Positions 1 through 6,141 of a DNA stretch of 7,715 nucleotides are shown in pieces. Within the stretch, counting starts at the first letter, position 1; each line of letters opens with the position of its first letter. The stretch is from Lysobacterales bacterium (GTDB lineage Bacteria; Pseudomonadota; Gammaproteobacteria; Xanthomonadales; Marinicellaceae). The notes beneath the pieces were generated by a model. It was not told the origin of the DNA. It saw only the letters and a program-made list of their open reading frames with translations, and did not search any database. Made by a program: the position numbers and the translations under genes. Where the stretch lies: the NCBI GenBank assembly GCA_026990095.1, contig JALSIL010000585.1, forward strand, positions 1-7,715, in the 5' to 3' direction.

Positions 1-111
1 GAATTTGGTTTTCGTTTATTGGCTGAAAACAACCCAAATAAAAAGAAATACCACTTTGAATACAGCCTTGCTGATGACAAATGGGTGTTTTTGGCGACTG
101 ATAATGATTAG
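1..111 (+). CDS. 3' end of an unidentified gene (partial)
   Basis: Frame 1 is open from the window edge and ends at a TAG at 109-111, giving the last 36 residues of a protein whose start lies outside the window. The tail is hydrophilic with aromatic residues (it ends in ...WVFLATDND) and has no motif that I recognise. The case for it being real is the junction: its stop overlaps the cytochrome c start in the arrangement ATGATTAG (104-111), a classic translational-coupling overlap. That also argues against the longer cytochrome reading frame that would begin at position 5. Function cannot be assigned from 36 residues; by position it is probably co-transcribed with the cytochrome. Confidence 0.6.
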   Translation, partial: EFGFRLLAENNPNKKKYHFEYSLADDKWVFLATDND

Positions 112-481
112 GTTTCTTCTCGCTCTTATTGTTGCATTACCCATCTCTTGTGGGCTGAATAAGGCAACACAAATCGAACAGGGCAAGGAGTTGTTTCACT
201 CTGTGCACATTGGTAAAAACAAGGTTATTGGTTGTATTTCATGCCACACTTTGAAGCCCAATGTTAAAACCGTTGGTCCAAGTTTGTATAGTTTGAGTTT
301 ACGAGCCGACAAATTAGTTGCTGGATTAACAGCTCAACAATACATTAAAGAGTCTATCATAAATCCCGATGCGTATCTTGTCAGTGGTTACGAACCTGCG
401 GTTATGTTTACTCGGTATAAGCAAGAACTGTCCGAGGCTGAAATTAATGCTATTGTGGCTTATTTATTGAATTTAAAATAA
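104..481 (+). CDS. small secreted mono-heme cytochrome c (class I)
   Basis: A 125-residue protein. Residues 1-16 form a short signal or anchor segment (MIR followed by a hydrophobic run), with Cys16 at its end. The residues before Cys16 (P-I-S) are a poor lipobox because of the Pro at -3, so cleavage by signal peptidase I near residue 17 or retention as an anchor is as likely as lipidation. The heme c attachment motif CISCH is at 44-48. A C-terminal region NPDAY...GYEPAVM (88-101), followed by a helix ending VAYLLNLK, resembles the class I cytochrome c fold and the cytochrome domain of some cytochrome oxidase subunits II. Met101 is the likely distal heme ligand, although the usual M-P is M-F here. 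The role is presumably periplasmic electron transfer; the partner is unknown. I start it at ATG 104, because that gives a signal sequence directly at the N-terminus and an 8-base overlap with the upstream gene. An in-frame ATG at position 5 would only add an unlikely extension lying over that gene. The 3' end overlaps hemH convergently. Confidence 0.85.
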   Translation: MIRFLLALIVALPISCGLNKATQIEQGKELFHSVHIGKNKVIGCISCHTLKPNVKTVGPSLYSLSLRADKLVAGLTAQQYIKESIINPDAYLVSGYEPAVMFTRYKQELSEAEINAIVAYLLNLK

Positions 482-1445
482 TCTGTGATAGGCATTCAAT
501 GTGTGCATTTGAATCATTCAGTGCTGGAATATAACTGTATTTTTCACCACCCGATTGAAGAAAATATTCTTTATTTTCATGCTCAATTTCTTCTAAGGTT
601 TCCAGACAATCGGCTGCAAAACCTGGGCAAATTACTTGCACATTTTTAATGCCTTGAGCAGGCAAGGATTTTAATGTTTTGTCCAGATAAGGTTTAATCC
701 ATTCGAGTTTACCAAAAATTGATTGGTAGCAAATTAAATAATCAGCAGCAGATAGCTCCAATGATTGCACCAGAAGTTTGGCTGTATTTTGGCATTGTTG
801 TGGGTAAATATCGCCCTGTTTTACGTATATTTGGGGAATGCCGTGAAAGGAAATAATTAATTTTTGAGGTTTGCCATGAATCTTTTGGTGTGCCAAAACA
901 CTCTCTTTTAATGCTTGAATATAGAGTGGGTTGTCATGGTAATCCTTAATAAACTTTATTTTTGGTACGTTTGAGTTGGTTTTTTCTAAGGCATGGATTT
1001 CATCAAAGGTGGATTCGGTAGTTGTGCGAGAATACTGCGGATAAAGTGGAAAAACAATAATCTTATCCAACTTTTTTTCCAACAACTCATTTATTCCATC
1101 ATCAATAGAAGGCGAACCATAACGCATCGCTAAAGCAAGCTCACAAGAACTGCCTTGAAATTTTTCCCTTAATGCCTGCAGTTGCTTTTTACTCATATCC
1201 ACCAATGGTGCACCTTGACCAAATTTATTCCAAATAGCTTGGTATAACTTTGCTGACTTTTTTGCTCGCGTATTGAGAATGATAACATTTAAAATAAGCC
1301 ACCAAACTAGCCTTCCGACAACAGGCTGAACAACGCGTTTATCACTCAAAAATTCTTTGAGGTATCTGCGCAAAGCTTTTTTAGTTGGAGCATCAGGTGA
1401 ACCAAGGTTAGTTATTAAAACACCAATTTTTTTATTCTCAACCAT
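450..1445 (-). CDS. hemH: ferrochelatase (protoheme ferro-lyase)
   Basis: A 331-residue protein of normal bacterial ferrochelatase length. It inserts Fe2+ into protoporphyrin IX, the last step of protoheme synthesis, at the cytoplasmic face of the membrane. Seen in the sequence: N-terminal GVLITNLGSPDAPT (8-21); FPLYPQYS (132-139); the SFHGIP motif with the catalytic His201; YQSIFGKLEWIKPY (240-253); and CPGFAADCLETLEE (273-286), whose Glu282 is the partner of the catalytic His. There is no CXXC-type Fe-S cluster tail. One mild departure is Ile243 in YQSIFG, where many relatives have Arg (YQSRFG). The ATG directly abuts the TAG of the upstream sat-APS kinase gene (stop 1448-1446, start 1445-1443), so translation is probably coupled and the gene is the last of a three-gene operon. 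No rho-independent terminator is visible after it, and its last 32 bases run antisense to the cytochrome c gene. A haem gene beside a c-type cytochrome is functionally sensible. Confidence 0.95.
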   Translation of the reverse strand: MVENKKIGVLITNLGSPDAPTKKALRRYLKEFLSDKRVVQPVVGRLVWWLILNVIILNTRAKKSAKLYQAIWNKFGQGAPLVDMSKKQLQALREKFQGSSCELALAMRYGSPSIDDGINELLEKKLDKIIVFPLYPQYSRTTTESTFDEIHALEKTNSNVPKIKFIKDYHDNPLYIQALKESVLAHQKIHGKPQKLIISFHGIPQIYVKQGDIYPQQCQNTAKLLVQSLELSAADYLICYQSIFGKLEWIKPYLDKTLKSLPAQGIKNVQVICPGFAADCLETLEEIEHENKEYFLQSGGEKYSYIPALNDSNAHIECLSQIILNSINKPQ

Positions 1446-3155
1446 CTACTTGATTAACCCCATTGATTTAAGCTTGCGTATTATTCTTTGTGCCGCCTCA
1501 GCAGGCTGCAATACTTCTGTATCTATAACCACTTCTGCCGCCGTTGGGGCTTCATAGGGGTCGCTAATACCAGTAAACTCTTTAATTAATCCCGCTCGTG
1601 CTTTGGCATACAGCCCTTTTCTGTCTCTTTGTTCACACACCTCAAGAGAGGTGGCAATGTAAATTTCTAAAAAACCACCCAAAGGCTCAATCATGGTTCT
1701 TACCTTATTTCTTGTTTGCATATAAGGTGCAATTGGCGCACATATTGCAATGCCACGGTTTTTGGTGATTTCGCTGGCAACATATCCAATTCGTAACACA
1801 TTAATGTTTCTGTGCTGTTTGGAAAAACCCAGTTCGGATGAGAGGTTTTTACGCACTAAATCCCCATCAAGCAAAGTAATCGGACGCTCAACCCTCTCCA
1901 TTAAACTTATCATCACTGCATTAGCAATGGTAGACTTCCCTGAACCTGAAAGACCTGTAAAAAACAAGGTAAAACCCTGTTTACTGCGTGGAGGGTAACT
2001 TTTTTGTAGAATAGAGGCAATCTCAGGGTAGGTAAACCACGATGGAATTGATAAACCTAATTGTAAGCGCCTGCGTAATTCTGATCCCGAAATGGTGAGA
2101 ATATTTTCATTCTTTTGAACTTGTGACTCTGGTATATATTGTGACTTATCAGCAGAATAGACCATCATTTCAAAAGGCACCATTTCAATGCCTAATTCTT
2201 GCTGGTGTTTTTGCAAAAGCTCTTGTGCAGCATAAGCTCCATAAAAAGGATTTCCATCCGCATCATTACCAGGACCTGCGTGATCTCGCCCAACAATTAA
2301 ATGTGAGCAACCGTAATTTTTACGAATTATGGCATGCCACAAAGCTTCACGTGGCCCTGCCATTCGCATCGCCAACGGCAATAAAGATAACAGGGTGCTT
2401 TGATTAGGAAATTTATTTAATAATTCCTGATAGCATTTAACCCGAGTGAAGTGACTCACGTCTCCAGCTTTTGTCATGCCAACAACTGGATGAATCAACA
2501 GCTTAGCAGGAATATTTTTTGCCGCTCTAATAGTGAGCTTCTGATGTGCTCGATGCATGGGATTTCGTGTTTGAAATGCGACAACTTTATTCCAGTTCAA
2601 ACGTTTAAATTCAGCACGCAATTCCTTTGGGCTATGCCGTTCTTTTTGGTAATCGTAATGCGTAGGCAAGTGCATGCCTTGCACCGAACCACCGATATAG
2701 TAATCTCCTGTTTTATGCAGTAAAAATTTTACAGCAGGATGCGCTTCATCGGTAGTGCCGTATACCGCTTGTGCCTCTTGTTTTTTATTGGCTTGCCAAA
2801 CATCTTCAATTTTCAAAACGGCTAAAGCAACTCCTTCGCAATCACGCAAAGCTATTTTCTCATGCTTCTTTATCAATTGCACAAAGGATTCATCCACATC
2901 TAAGACAATAGGTATTGGCCATAGTGAACCATCACTCAAGCGCATGTTTTGCAAAACATTATCGTAATCTTTTTTGTTCATAAACCCTTTTAAAGGAGAA
3001 AAGCCGCCGTTAAGTAACAGCTCTAAATCACAAATTTGACGTTGAGTTAAATCCCAACTGGGCAAGTTCAGCAATTCGTTCTTCAATTGTTCTTGCTGTT
3101 CTGTTGGAACGACCAAATCCACTAAAACGCCACCATGTGCTTTATTAAGTGCCAT
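1446..3155 (-). CDS. sat/cysC: bifunctional sulfate adenylyltransferase / adenylylsulfate kinase
   Basis: A 569-residue Sat-APS kinase fusion. The N-terminal part (about 1-385) is homo-oligomeric-type ATP sulfurylase: the nucleotide-binding QTRNPMHRAHQ motif is at 195-205 (HxxH = His201/His204) and GRDHAGPG at 289-296. ISGSELRRRL (355-364) closes this domain. The C-terminal part (about 393-569) is APS kinase: P-loop GLSGSGKS (401-408), DGD (430-432), KNLSSELGFS (436-445), EITKN (462-466) and the FTGISDPYEAP block (527-537). Together these reactions convert sulfate plus ATP to APS and then PAPS; ATP sulfurylase can also run in reverse to make ATP from APS during sulfur oxidation. The position where many APS kinases have ISPY reads IAPY (475-478), as I recall for other fused enzymes of this type, so I do not read it as loss of activity. 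The start ATG follows the regulator stop by 9 bp with AGGGAG 5 nt upstream. It sits between a TyrR-like regulator and hemH in one operon. Confidence 0.95.
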   Translation of the reverse strand: MALNKAHGGVLVDLVVPTEQQEQLKNELLNLPSWDLTQRQICDLELLLNGGFSPLKGFMNKKDYDNVLQNMRLSDGSLWPIPIVLDVDESFVQLIKKHEKIALRDCEGVALAVLKIEDVWQANKKQEAQAVYGTTDEAHPAVKFLLHKTGDYYIGGSVQGMHLPTHYDYQKERHSPKELRAEFKRLNWNKVVAFQTRNPMHRAHQKLTIRAAKNIPAKLLIHPVVGMTKAGDVSHFTRVKCYQELLNKFPNQSTLLSLLPLAMRMAGPREALWHAIIRKNYGCSHLIVGRDHAGPGNDADGNPFYGAYAAQELLQKHQQELGIEMVPFEMMVYSADKSQYIPESQVQKNENILTISGSELRRRLQLGLSIPSWFTYPEIASILQKSYPPRSKQGFTLFFTGLSGSGKSTIANAVMISLMERVERPITLLDGDLVRKNLSSELGFSKQHRNINVLRIGYVASEITKNRGIAICAPIAPYMQTRNKVRTMIEPLGGFLEIYIATSLEVCEQRDRKGLYAKARAGLIKEFTGISDPYEAPTAAEVVIDTEVLQPAEAAQRIIRKLKSMGLIK

Positions 3156-3160
3156 GAATA

Positions 3161-3166
3161 CTCCCT
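3161..3166 (-). promoter_or_regulatory. Shine-Dalgarno site of the sat-APS kinase gene
   Basis: On the minus strand the joint reads TAGGGAGTATTCATG. AGGGAG overlaps the TAG stop of the regulator gene and lies 5 nt before the sat start codon. It fixes the sat start at 3155 and argues for one polycistronic message with the regulator. Confidence 0.7.
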
Positions 3167-4667
3167 ATGCTACGTTATATTTATTTAATTTTTGGGCAAT
3201 CGTTGTGTGCGATACACCTAATTGAGCTGCCAATTTTCGAGTCGACGGGTATTTTTGGTACCAATGTTGCAAAAAATGCTTCTCAAACTCAGCCACAGCC
3301 TGAGGTAAGTTGCAATCCTCTAAGCTGCTTTGAATAGGAACATGTCCTTGAATCTCGATATGTTCTGCTTCAATGGTTTTACCATCGGCTAACAAGCAAG
3401 ATTTGTATAAAATATCCTTAAGTTGGGTAATATTTCCAGGCCAATAGTACGATTTTAATTTATTCAAAGCTGCAAAAGACAACTCCTGAACCTCTTTTCC
3501 ACCTTGTTCTGTAAACTCTGTTAAAAAATGCGTTATAAAGGGTTCAATATCAGCTTTTCTATCGCGCAGTGGTGGAATGGATAACTGCGTGACATCAAGT
3601 GCATAAAACAATTCATCAAGGGTTTGTTTAGTCTCAATATAGCTGTTTAACGGTTGCGGGCTTGAAACAATCAACTTAACACTCGATTTTCTTATCCTCT
3701 TACCGCCTTCGCGATTAAATTCACCTGTTTGTATAAAATTCAGCAACTTTACTTGGCAGGCTTTGGATAAATCTTGCACACCGTGAATATAAACAGTACC
3801 TCCATCTGCAATTTCTAACATTCCTGCTTTGCCGTGACGAGGGTGAGCTAACCCAAACAAATCTTCCATCATCTGAGCGTGTTTGCTGGTGCTGCAATTA
3901 ATACTAGAAAACAACTTGTTCTTTCTTTCGCTGGCAAAATGAATGGCTTTGGCAATCGTCCTTTTTCCCACACCCGCTTCGCCGCTAATTACCAATGGAA
4001 CGTGAGGGTTGCATAGGTGCTTGCCACGATTAATGATTTCTTTCATCTGTTTGTCGGATGCAACAAGGGCATCAAACCCCTTCATGTCAACGCTTTGAAT
4101 AATGTGTGAACGAGTCGCAATATTCTCAGGTTTATGAAAAATTAACACCGCTCCAATAGCTTTTTGATTGCTTTGACTAATGCCGTGAACTTCAACCAAC
4201 ATCGCACCAGCAATGGTGTTAATATTAATCGGCAAAGTGTTTTTAGCGGCTACATCAATTTTACTTGCCCAATTGGGCTCTACAAACACGTCTTTAATTA
4301 AAACAAGTTTTTGCCCTGCGACAAAGCTATCTTGTGCCTGTTTGTTTTGATAAATTATTTTGCCTTTGTTGTTTATACCAAACACGGGATCAGATATGGC
4401 ATTAAGTATGGTATTTAAAAACAAATTTCGCTCATTAACAGGCATGAGGGCAATGCTCTCAACCCATTTTACGCCTTTGATTTGCATTAATCTGGTGGCA
4501 ATTTCACGCTCAATAGATTTATCCAGCTCTTGAGTTGCAAGGTGCATAAGCCCTGTCTCAACTTCAACTCGTTGAATATCAATATCATAAGTAGCCAACA
4601 AAGAAAGAATCTCCTTTGAAAGCCCTGTTATGTTTTCTGTGGTAATTTTAATCTTCATAACACGCAT
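3165..4667 (-). CDS. tyrR: TyrR-family transcriptional regulator with degenerate AAA+ domain
   Basis: A 500-residue protein with full TyrR architecture. It has an N-terminal ACT-type ligand domain (about 4-75; ENITGLSKEILSLL at 11-24), a PAS-like domain (about 82-130), an AAA+ domain of the sigma-54 activator superfamily (about 195-435) and a C-terminal Fis/TyrR helix-turn-helix (YPSTRKLAAQLGVSHTTIAQKL, 473-494). From memory that last segment is very close to E. coli TyrR. The GAFTGA sigma-54 contact loop is absent: DLFG (269-272) is followed by LAHPRHGK. As in TyrR, it should therefore act on sigma-70 promoters. Walker A GEAGVGKR (229-236) is kept, but Walker B reads VYIHGVQDL (292-300) with His-Gly replacing the Asp-Glu pair. 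The segment matching FRxDLYYRL reads TLDELFYAL (349-357), so both arginine fingers are missing. ATP hydrolysis is therefore doubtful. Two TyrR-box-like sites lie in the upstream region, one touching this gene, implying autoregulation. E. coli TyrR begins at the residue matching Met4, so the true start may be ATG 4658 rather than 4667. It is the first gene of the operon with sat-APS kinase and hemH, and divergent from methionine gamma-lyase. The effector is unknown; an aromatic amino acid is the default, a sulfur amino acid is my speculation. Confidence 0.88.
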   Translation of the reverse strand: MRVMKIKITTENITGLSKEILSLLATYDIDIQRVEVETGLMHLATQELDKSIEREIATRLMQIKGVKWVESIALMPVNERNLFLNTILNAISDPVFGINNKGKIIYQNKQAQDSFVAGQKLVLIKDVFVEPNWASKIDVAAKNTLPININTIAGAMLVEVHGISQSNQKAIGAVLIFHKPENIATRSHIIQSVDMKGFDALVASDKQMKEIINRGKHLCNPHVPLVISGEAGVGKRTIAKAIHFASERKNKLFSSINCSTSKHAQMMEDLFGLAHPRHGKAGMLEIADGGTVYIHGVQDLSKACQVKLLNFIQTGEFNREGGKRIRKSSVKLIVSSPQPLNSYIETKQTLDELFYALDVTQLSIPPLRDRKADIEPFITHFLTEFTEQGGKEVQELSFAALNKLKSYYWPGNITQLKDILYKSCLLADGKTIEAEHIEIQGHVPIQSSLEDCNLPQAVAEFEKHFLQHWYQKYPSTRKLAAQLGVSHTTIAQKLNKYNVA

Positions 4668-4671
4668 TGTA
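4666..4671 (-). promoter_or_regulatory. candidate -10 element of the regulator operon
   Basis: The minus strand reads TACAAT (5/6 to TATAAT). It lies 7 nt before the second in-frame ATG (4658), where transcription would be expected to begin, so the message could be leaderless. No good -35 is present at 16-18 bp. The element overlaps the first TyrR-like box, which would fit self-repression. It could be chance in AT-rich DNA. Confidence 0.3.
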
Positions 4672-4685
4672 ACGAAAGTGTTACA
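4668..4685. promoter_or_regulatory. TyrR-box-like operator 1 (perfect palindrome)
   Basis: TGTAAC-GAAAGT-GTTACA is a perfect 6-bp inverted repeat with a 6-bp spacer. It matches the TyrR box pattern TGTAAA-N6-TTTACA at 10 of 12 arm positions and keeps the essential G-N14-C (G4669, C4684). It directly abuts the annotated start of the TyrR-like gene. A regulator bound here would cover the start region or promoter, so autorepression is the natural reading. Confidence 0.6.
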
Positions 4686-4733
4686 GTAAAAATAGCAATA
4701 AAGTTAATAAGTTATGAAATAATAAGGTTTTTT

Positions 4734-4751
4734 TGTAAAGGATAAATTACA
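4734..4751. promoter_or_regulatory. TyrR-box-like operator 2, upstream of methionine gamma-lyase
   Basis: TGTAAA-GGATAA-ATTACA matches the TyrR box TGTAAA-N6-TTTACA at 11 of 12 arm positions, with the G-N14-C core intact (G4735, C4750). Its centre is 66 bp from that of operator 1 and about 52 bp before the methionine gamma-lyase start. If transcription begins at the start codon, this is a typical activator position. If an upstream promoter is used, binding could instead repress. Confidence 0.55.
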
Positions 4752-4782
4752 CATTAATACTAGCAATGTTTTTAACTCCTAA

Positions 4783-4788
4783 TACAAT
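4783..4788 (+). promoter_or_regulatory. candidate -10 element of methionine gamma-lyase
   Basis: TACAAT (5/6 to TATAAT) lies 6 nt before the ATG at 4795, so the expected transcription start is the A of the start codon and the mRNA would be leaderless. In keeping with that, no Shine-Dalgarno sequence precedes the ATG. The -35 region (around 4760-4765, CTAGCA) is poor, as expected for an activator-dependent promoter. The match could be chance. Confidence 0.35.
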
Positions 4789-4794
4789 GGCTAG

Positions 4795-5982
4795 ATGAAA
4801 AATACTAACGCAAAATTCCAAACACGTGCCATTCACTTCGGCTATGATGCTAAAGAGTTCCACGGTTCACTTAACCCTCCTTTGTACATGACATCAACAT
4901 TTGCCTTTGATACGGTGCAACAAGGCTCTGATGCTTTTGAAGGTGAAAATGCTCATTACATCTATTCCCGACTTGGGACACCATCACAAACACTTCTTGA
5001 ACGAAGAATGGCAAGTTTAGAAGGCGCAGAAGCGGCACTGGCAACCGCATCGGGAATGGGTGCAATCACTTCCGCTTTATGGTCACTGGTACAACCTGGT
5101 GATGAAATCATAGCCGATATGACTCTTTATGGATGCACCTTTAGTTTTTTAGAACACGGATTGAAAAAGTTTGGTGTTGAAGTAACTTATTGCGATTTAA
5201 CTAATGCCAAGAATTTATCCAAAGCCATTTCAGAAAAGACCAAAGTGGTTTTTGCTGAGTCTCCAGCAAATCCCAACATGCGCTTGATTAACATCAAAGC
5301 ACTGGCAAAAATAACCCAAAACACCGAAGCTAAACTCGTTATTGACAACACTTACTGCACCCCTTACCTGCAAAGACCGCTTGAACATGGTGCTGATATG
5401 GTGGTTCATTCAGCGACAAAATACCTTGGTGGGCACGGTGATTTAATCGCTGGCTTTGTCATTGGTGAAGCCGAAACGCTGGAAACGGTGCGTTATTATG
5501 GCTTAAAAGACATGACAGGAGCGGTTATTTCTGCCATGGACATTAGCTTGATTTTACGAGGATTAAAAACCCTGCATGTGCGCATGGACAGGCACTGTGA
5601 AAATGCACTAAAAGTAGCAACATACCTTCAAAACCATGAAAAAATTAGCACCGTTTATTTTCCAGGTCTCCCAGACTTCAAATACCATGACCTTGCCAAA
5701 TCACAAATGGATCAATTTGGAGGCATGATTGCTTTTGAGGTCAAGGGCGACAAACAAACTGGTGCACAACTCATCAACCAACTCGAAATGATACTGTGTG
5801 CCGTCAGCTTAGGCGATACCGAAACGCTAATTCAACACCCTGCATCCATGACGCATTCAACTTACAGCGAAGAAGAGCTTGAAGCACATTTAATTAGCCC
5901 TACTTTAATCCGTTTATCTGTTGGGCTCGAAGATGTGGGTGATATTATTGCCGATTTAGAACAATCTTTAGCAAAACTATAG
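4795..5982 (+). CDS. mdeA: L-methionine gamma-lyase (PLP-dependent)
   Basis: A 395-residue Cys/Met-metabolism PLP enzyme of normal length. Family members cleave L-methionine to methanethiol, 2-oxobutyrate and ammonia in the cytoplasm, and often also act on homocysteine or cysteine. The PLP lysine is Lys209 in HSATKYLGGHGD (205-216). Tyr57/Arg59 in YSR bind the cofactor phosphate of the neighbouring subunit, Asp184 contacts the pyridine nitrogen, Tyr112 stacks on PLP and Arg373 holds the substrate carboxylate. The choice of methionine gamma-lyase over cystathionine gamma-synthase or beta-lyase rests on LYGCTF (Cys114) and GLKDMTGAV (Lys238, Asp239). These match Cys116, Lys240 and Asp241 of the Pseudomonas putida enzyme with a constant offset of two, and the alignment is close along the whole length (LQRPLEHGAD, LRMDRHC-type block, AVSLGD, QHPASMTHS). 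It is divergent from the TyrR-like regulator, with a TyrR-box-like site between. It probably links methionine breakdown to sulfur metabolism and isoleucine precursor supply. Substrate preference needs assay. Confidence 0.92.
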   Translation: MKNTNAKFQTRAIHFGYDAKEFHGSLNPPLYMTSTFAFDTVQQGSDAFEGENAHYIYSRLGTPSQTLLERRMASLEGAEAALATASGMGAITSALWSLVQPGDEIIADMTLYGCTFSFLEHGLKKFGVEVTYCDLTNAKNLSKAISEKTKVVFAESPANPNMRLINIKALAKITQNTEAKLVIDNTYCTPYLQRPLEHGADMVVHSATKYLGGHGDLIAGFVIGEAETLETVRYYGLKDMTGAVISAMDISLILRGLKTLHVRMDRHCENALKVATYLQNHEKISTVYFPGLPDFKYHDLAKSQMDQFGGMIAFEVKGDKQTGAQLINQLEMILCAVSLGDTETLIQHPASMTHSTYSEEELEAHLISPTLIRLSVGLEDVGDIIADLEQSLAKL

Positions 5983-6002
5983 AGTCTTGAAACTAAAAAA
6001 GC

Positions 6003-6016
6003 GATAATGCCCCGAC
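6003..6016 (+). promoter_or_regulatory. candidate promoter of the tRNA-Arg gene
   Basis: GATAAT at 6003-6008 (5/6 to TATAAT) is followed at once by a GC-rich stretch GCCCCG, like the discriminators of stringently controlled stable-RNA promoters. It lies about 20 bp before the mature tRNA 5' end. The -35 at 17 bp is weak (TAGAGT). The tRNA might also be read through from the lyase gene 45 bp upstream. Confidence 0.35.
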
Positions 6017-6027
6017 GATAACTCAAC

Positions 6028-6104
6028 GCGCCTATAGTTCAACTGGATAGAATTTACCCCTCCGAAGGGTAAGGTTGCAGGTTCAAGTCCTGCTAGGCGC
6101 GCCA
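6028..6104 (+). tRNA. tRNA-Arg (anticodon CCG)
   Basis: A complete cloverleaf folds by eye. The acceptor stem is GCGCCTA (6028-6034) with TAGGCGC (6094-6100), and the D stem is GTTC/GAAT around a 9-nt loop. The anticodon stem TACCC/GGGTA encloses the loop CTCCGAA, with anticodon CCG at 6062-6064 (reads CGG, Arg). The T arm is GCAGG-TTCAAGT-CCTGC. The discriminator is G6101 and CCA is encoded at 6102-6104. There is no intron, and every stem pairs, allowing one G-T in the D stem. No terminator hairpin with a T-run follows. Confidence 0.97.
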
Positions 6105-6141
6105 TTTCCTATTGATAAAAACCAAATGCAAAATACTTTAA

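Noticed and set aside
78..95. AAATGGGTGT-YTTTG seen both here and near 7569-7584, suggesting a shared element end
   Set aside because: The match is about 14 bases with one mismatch, and the first copy lies inside coding sequence; no flanking similarity follows.
5..103. Upstream extension of the cytochrome c reading frame from ATG 5
   Set aside because: It overlaps a frame-1 gene tail, lacks a signal sequence at its start, and the ATG at 104 gives a proper N-terminal signal segment.
494..514. Hairpin ATTCAA...TTGAAT just after the cytochrome stop as a terminator
   Set aside because: Six weak pairs, no GC-rich stem and no T-run, and it lies inside hemH coding sequence.
1357..2967. Several plus-strand reading frames of 66-94 codons across hemH and sat
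   Set aside because: They are shadows antisense to well-identified genes, with no motifs or ribosome sites.
3837..3868. Sigma-54 dependence of the regulator
   Set aside because: The AAA+ fold suggests it, but the GAFTGA contact loop is absent; TyrR-type proteins act on sigma-70 promoters.
4787..4798. Three-codon upstream ORF (ATG GCT AGA TGA) overlapping the lyase start
   Set aside because: Too short and without a ribosome site; likely chance, and impossible if the message is leaderless.
4795..5982. Cystathionine gamma-synthase or beta-lyase as the call
   Set aside because: Cys114, Lys238 and Asp239 with GLKDMTG are methionine gamma-lyase hallmarks, and the whole length resembles the P. 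putida lyase.
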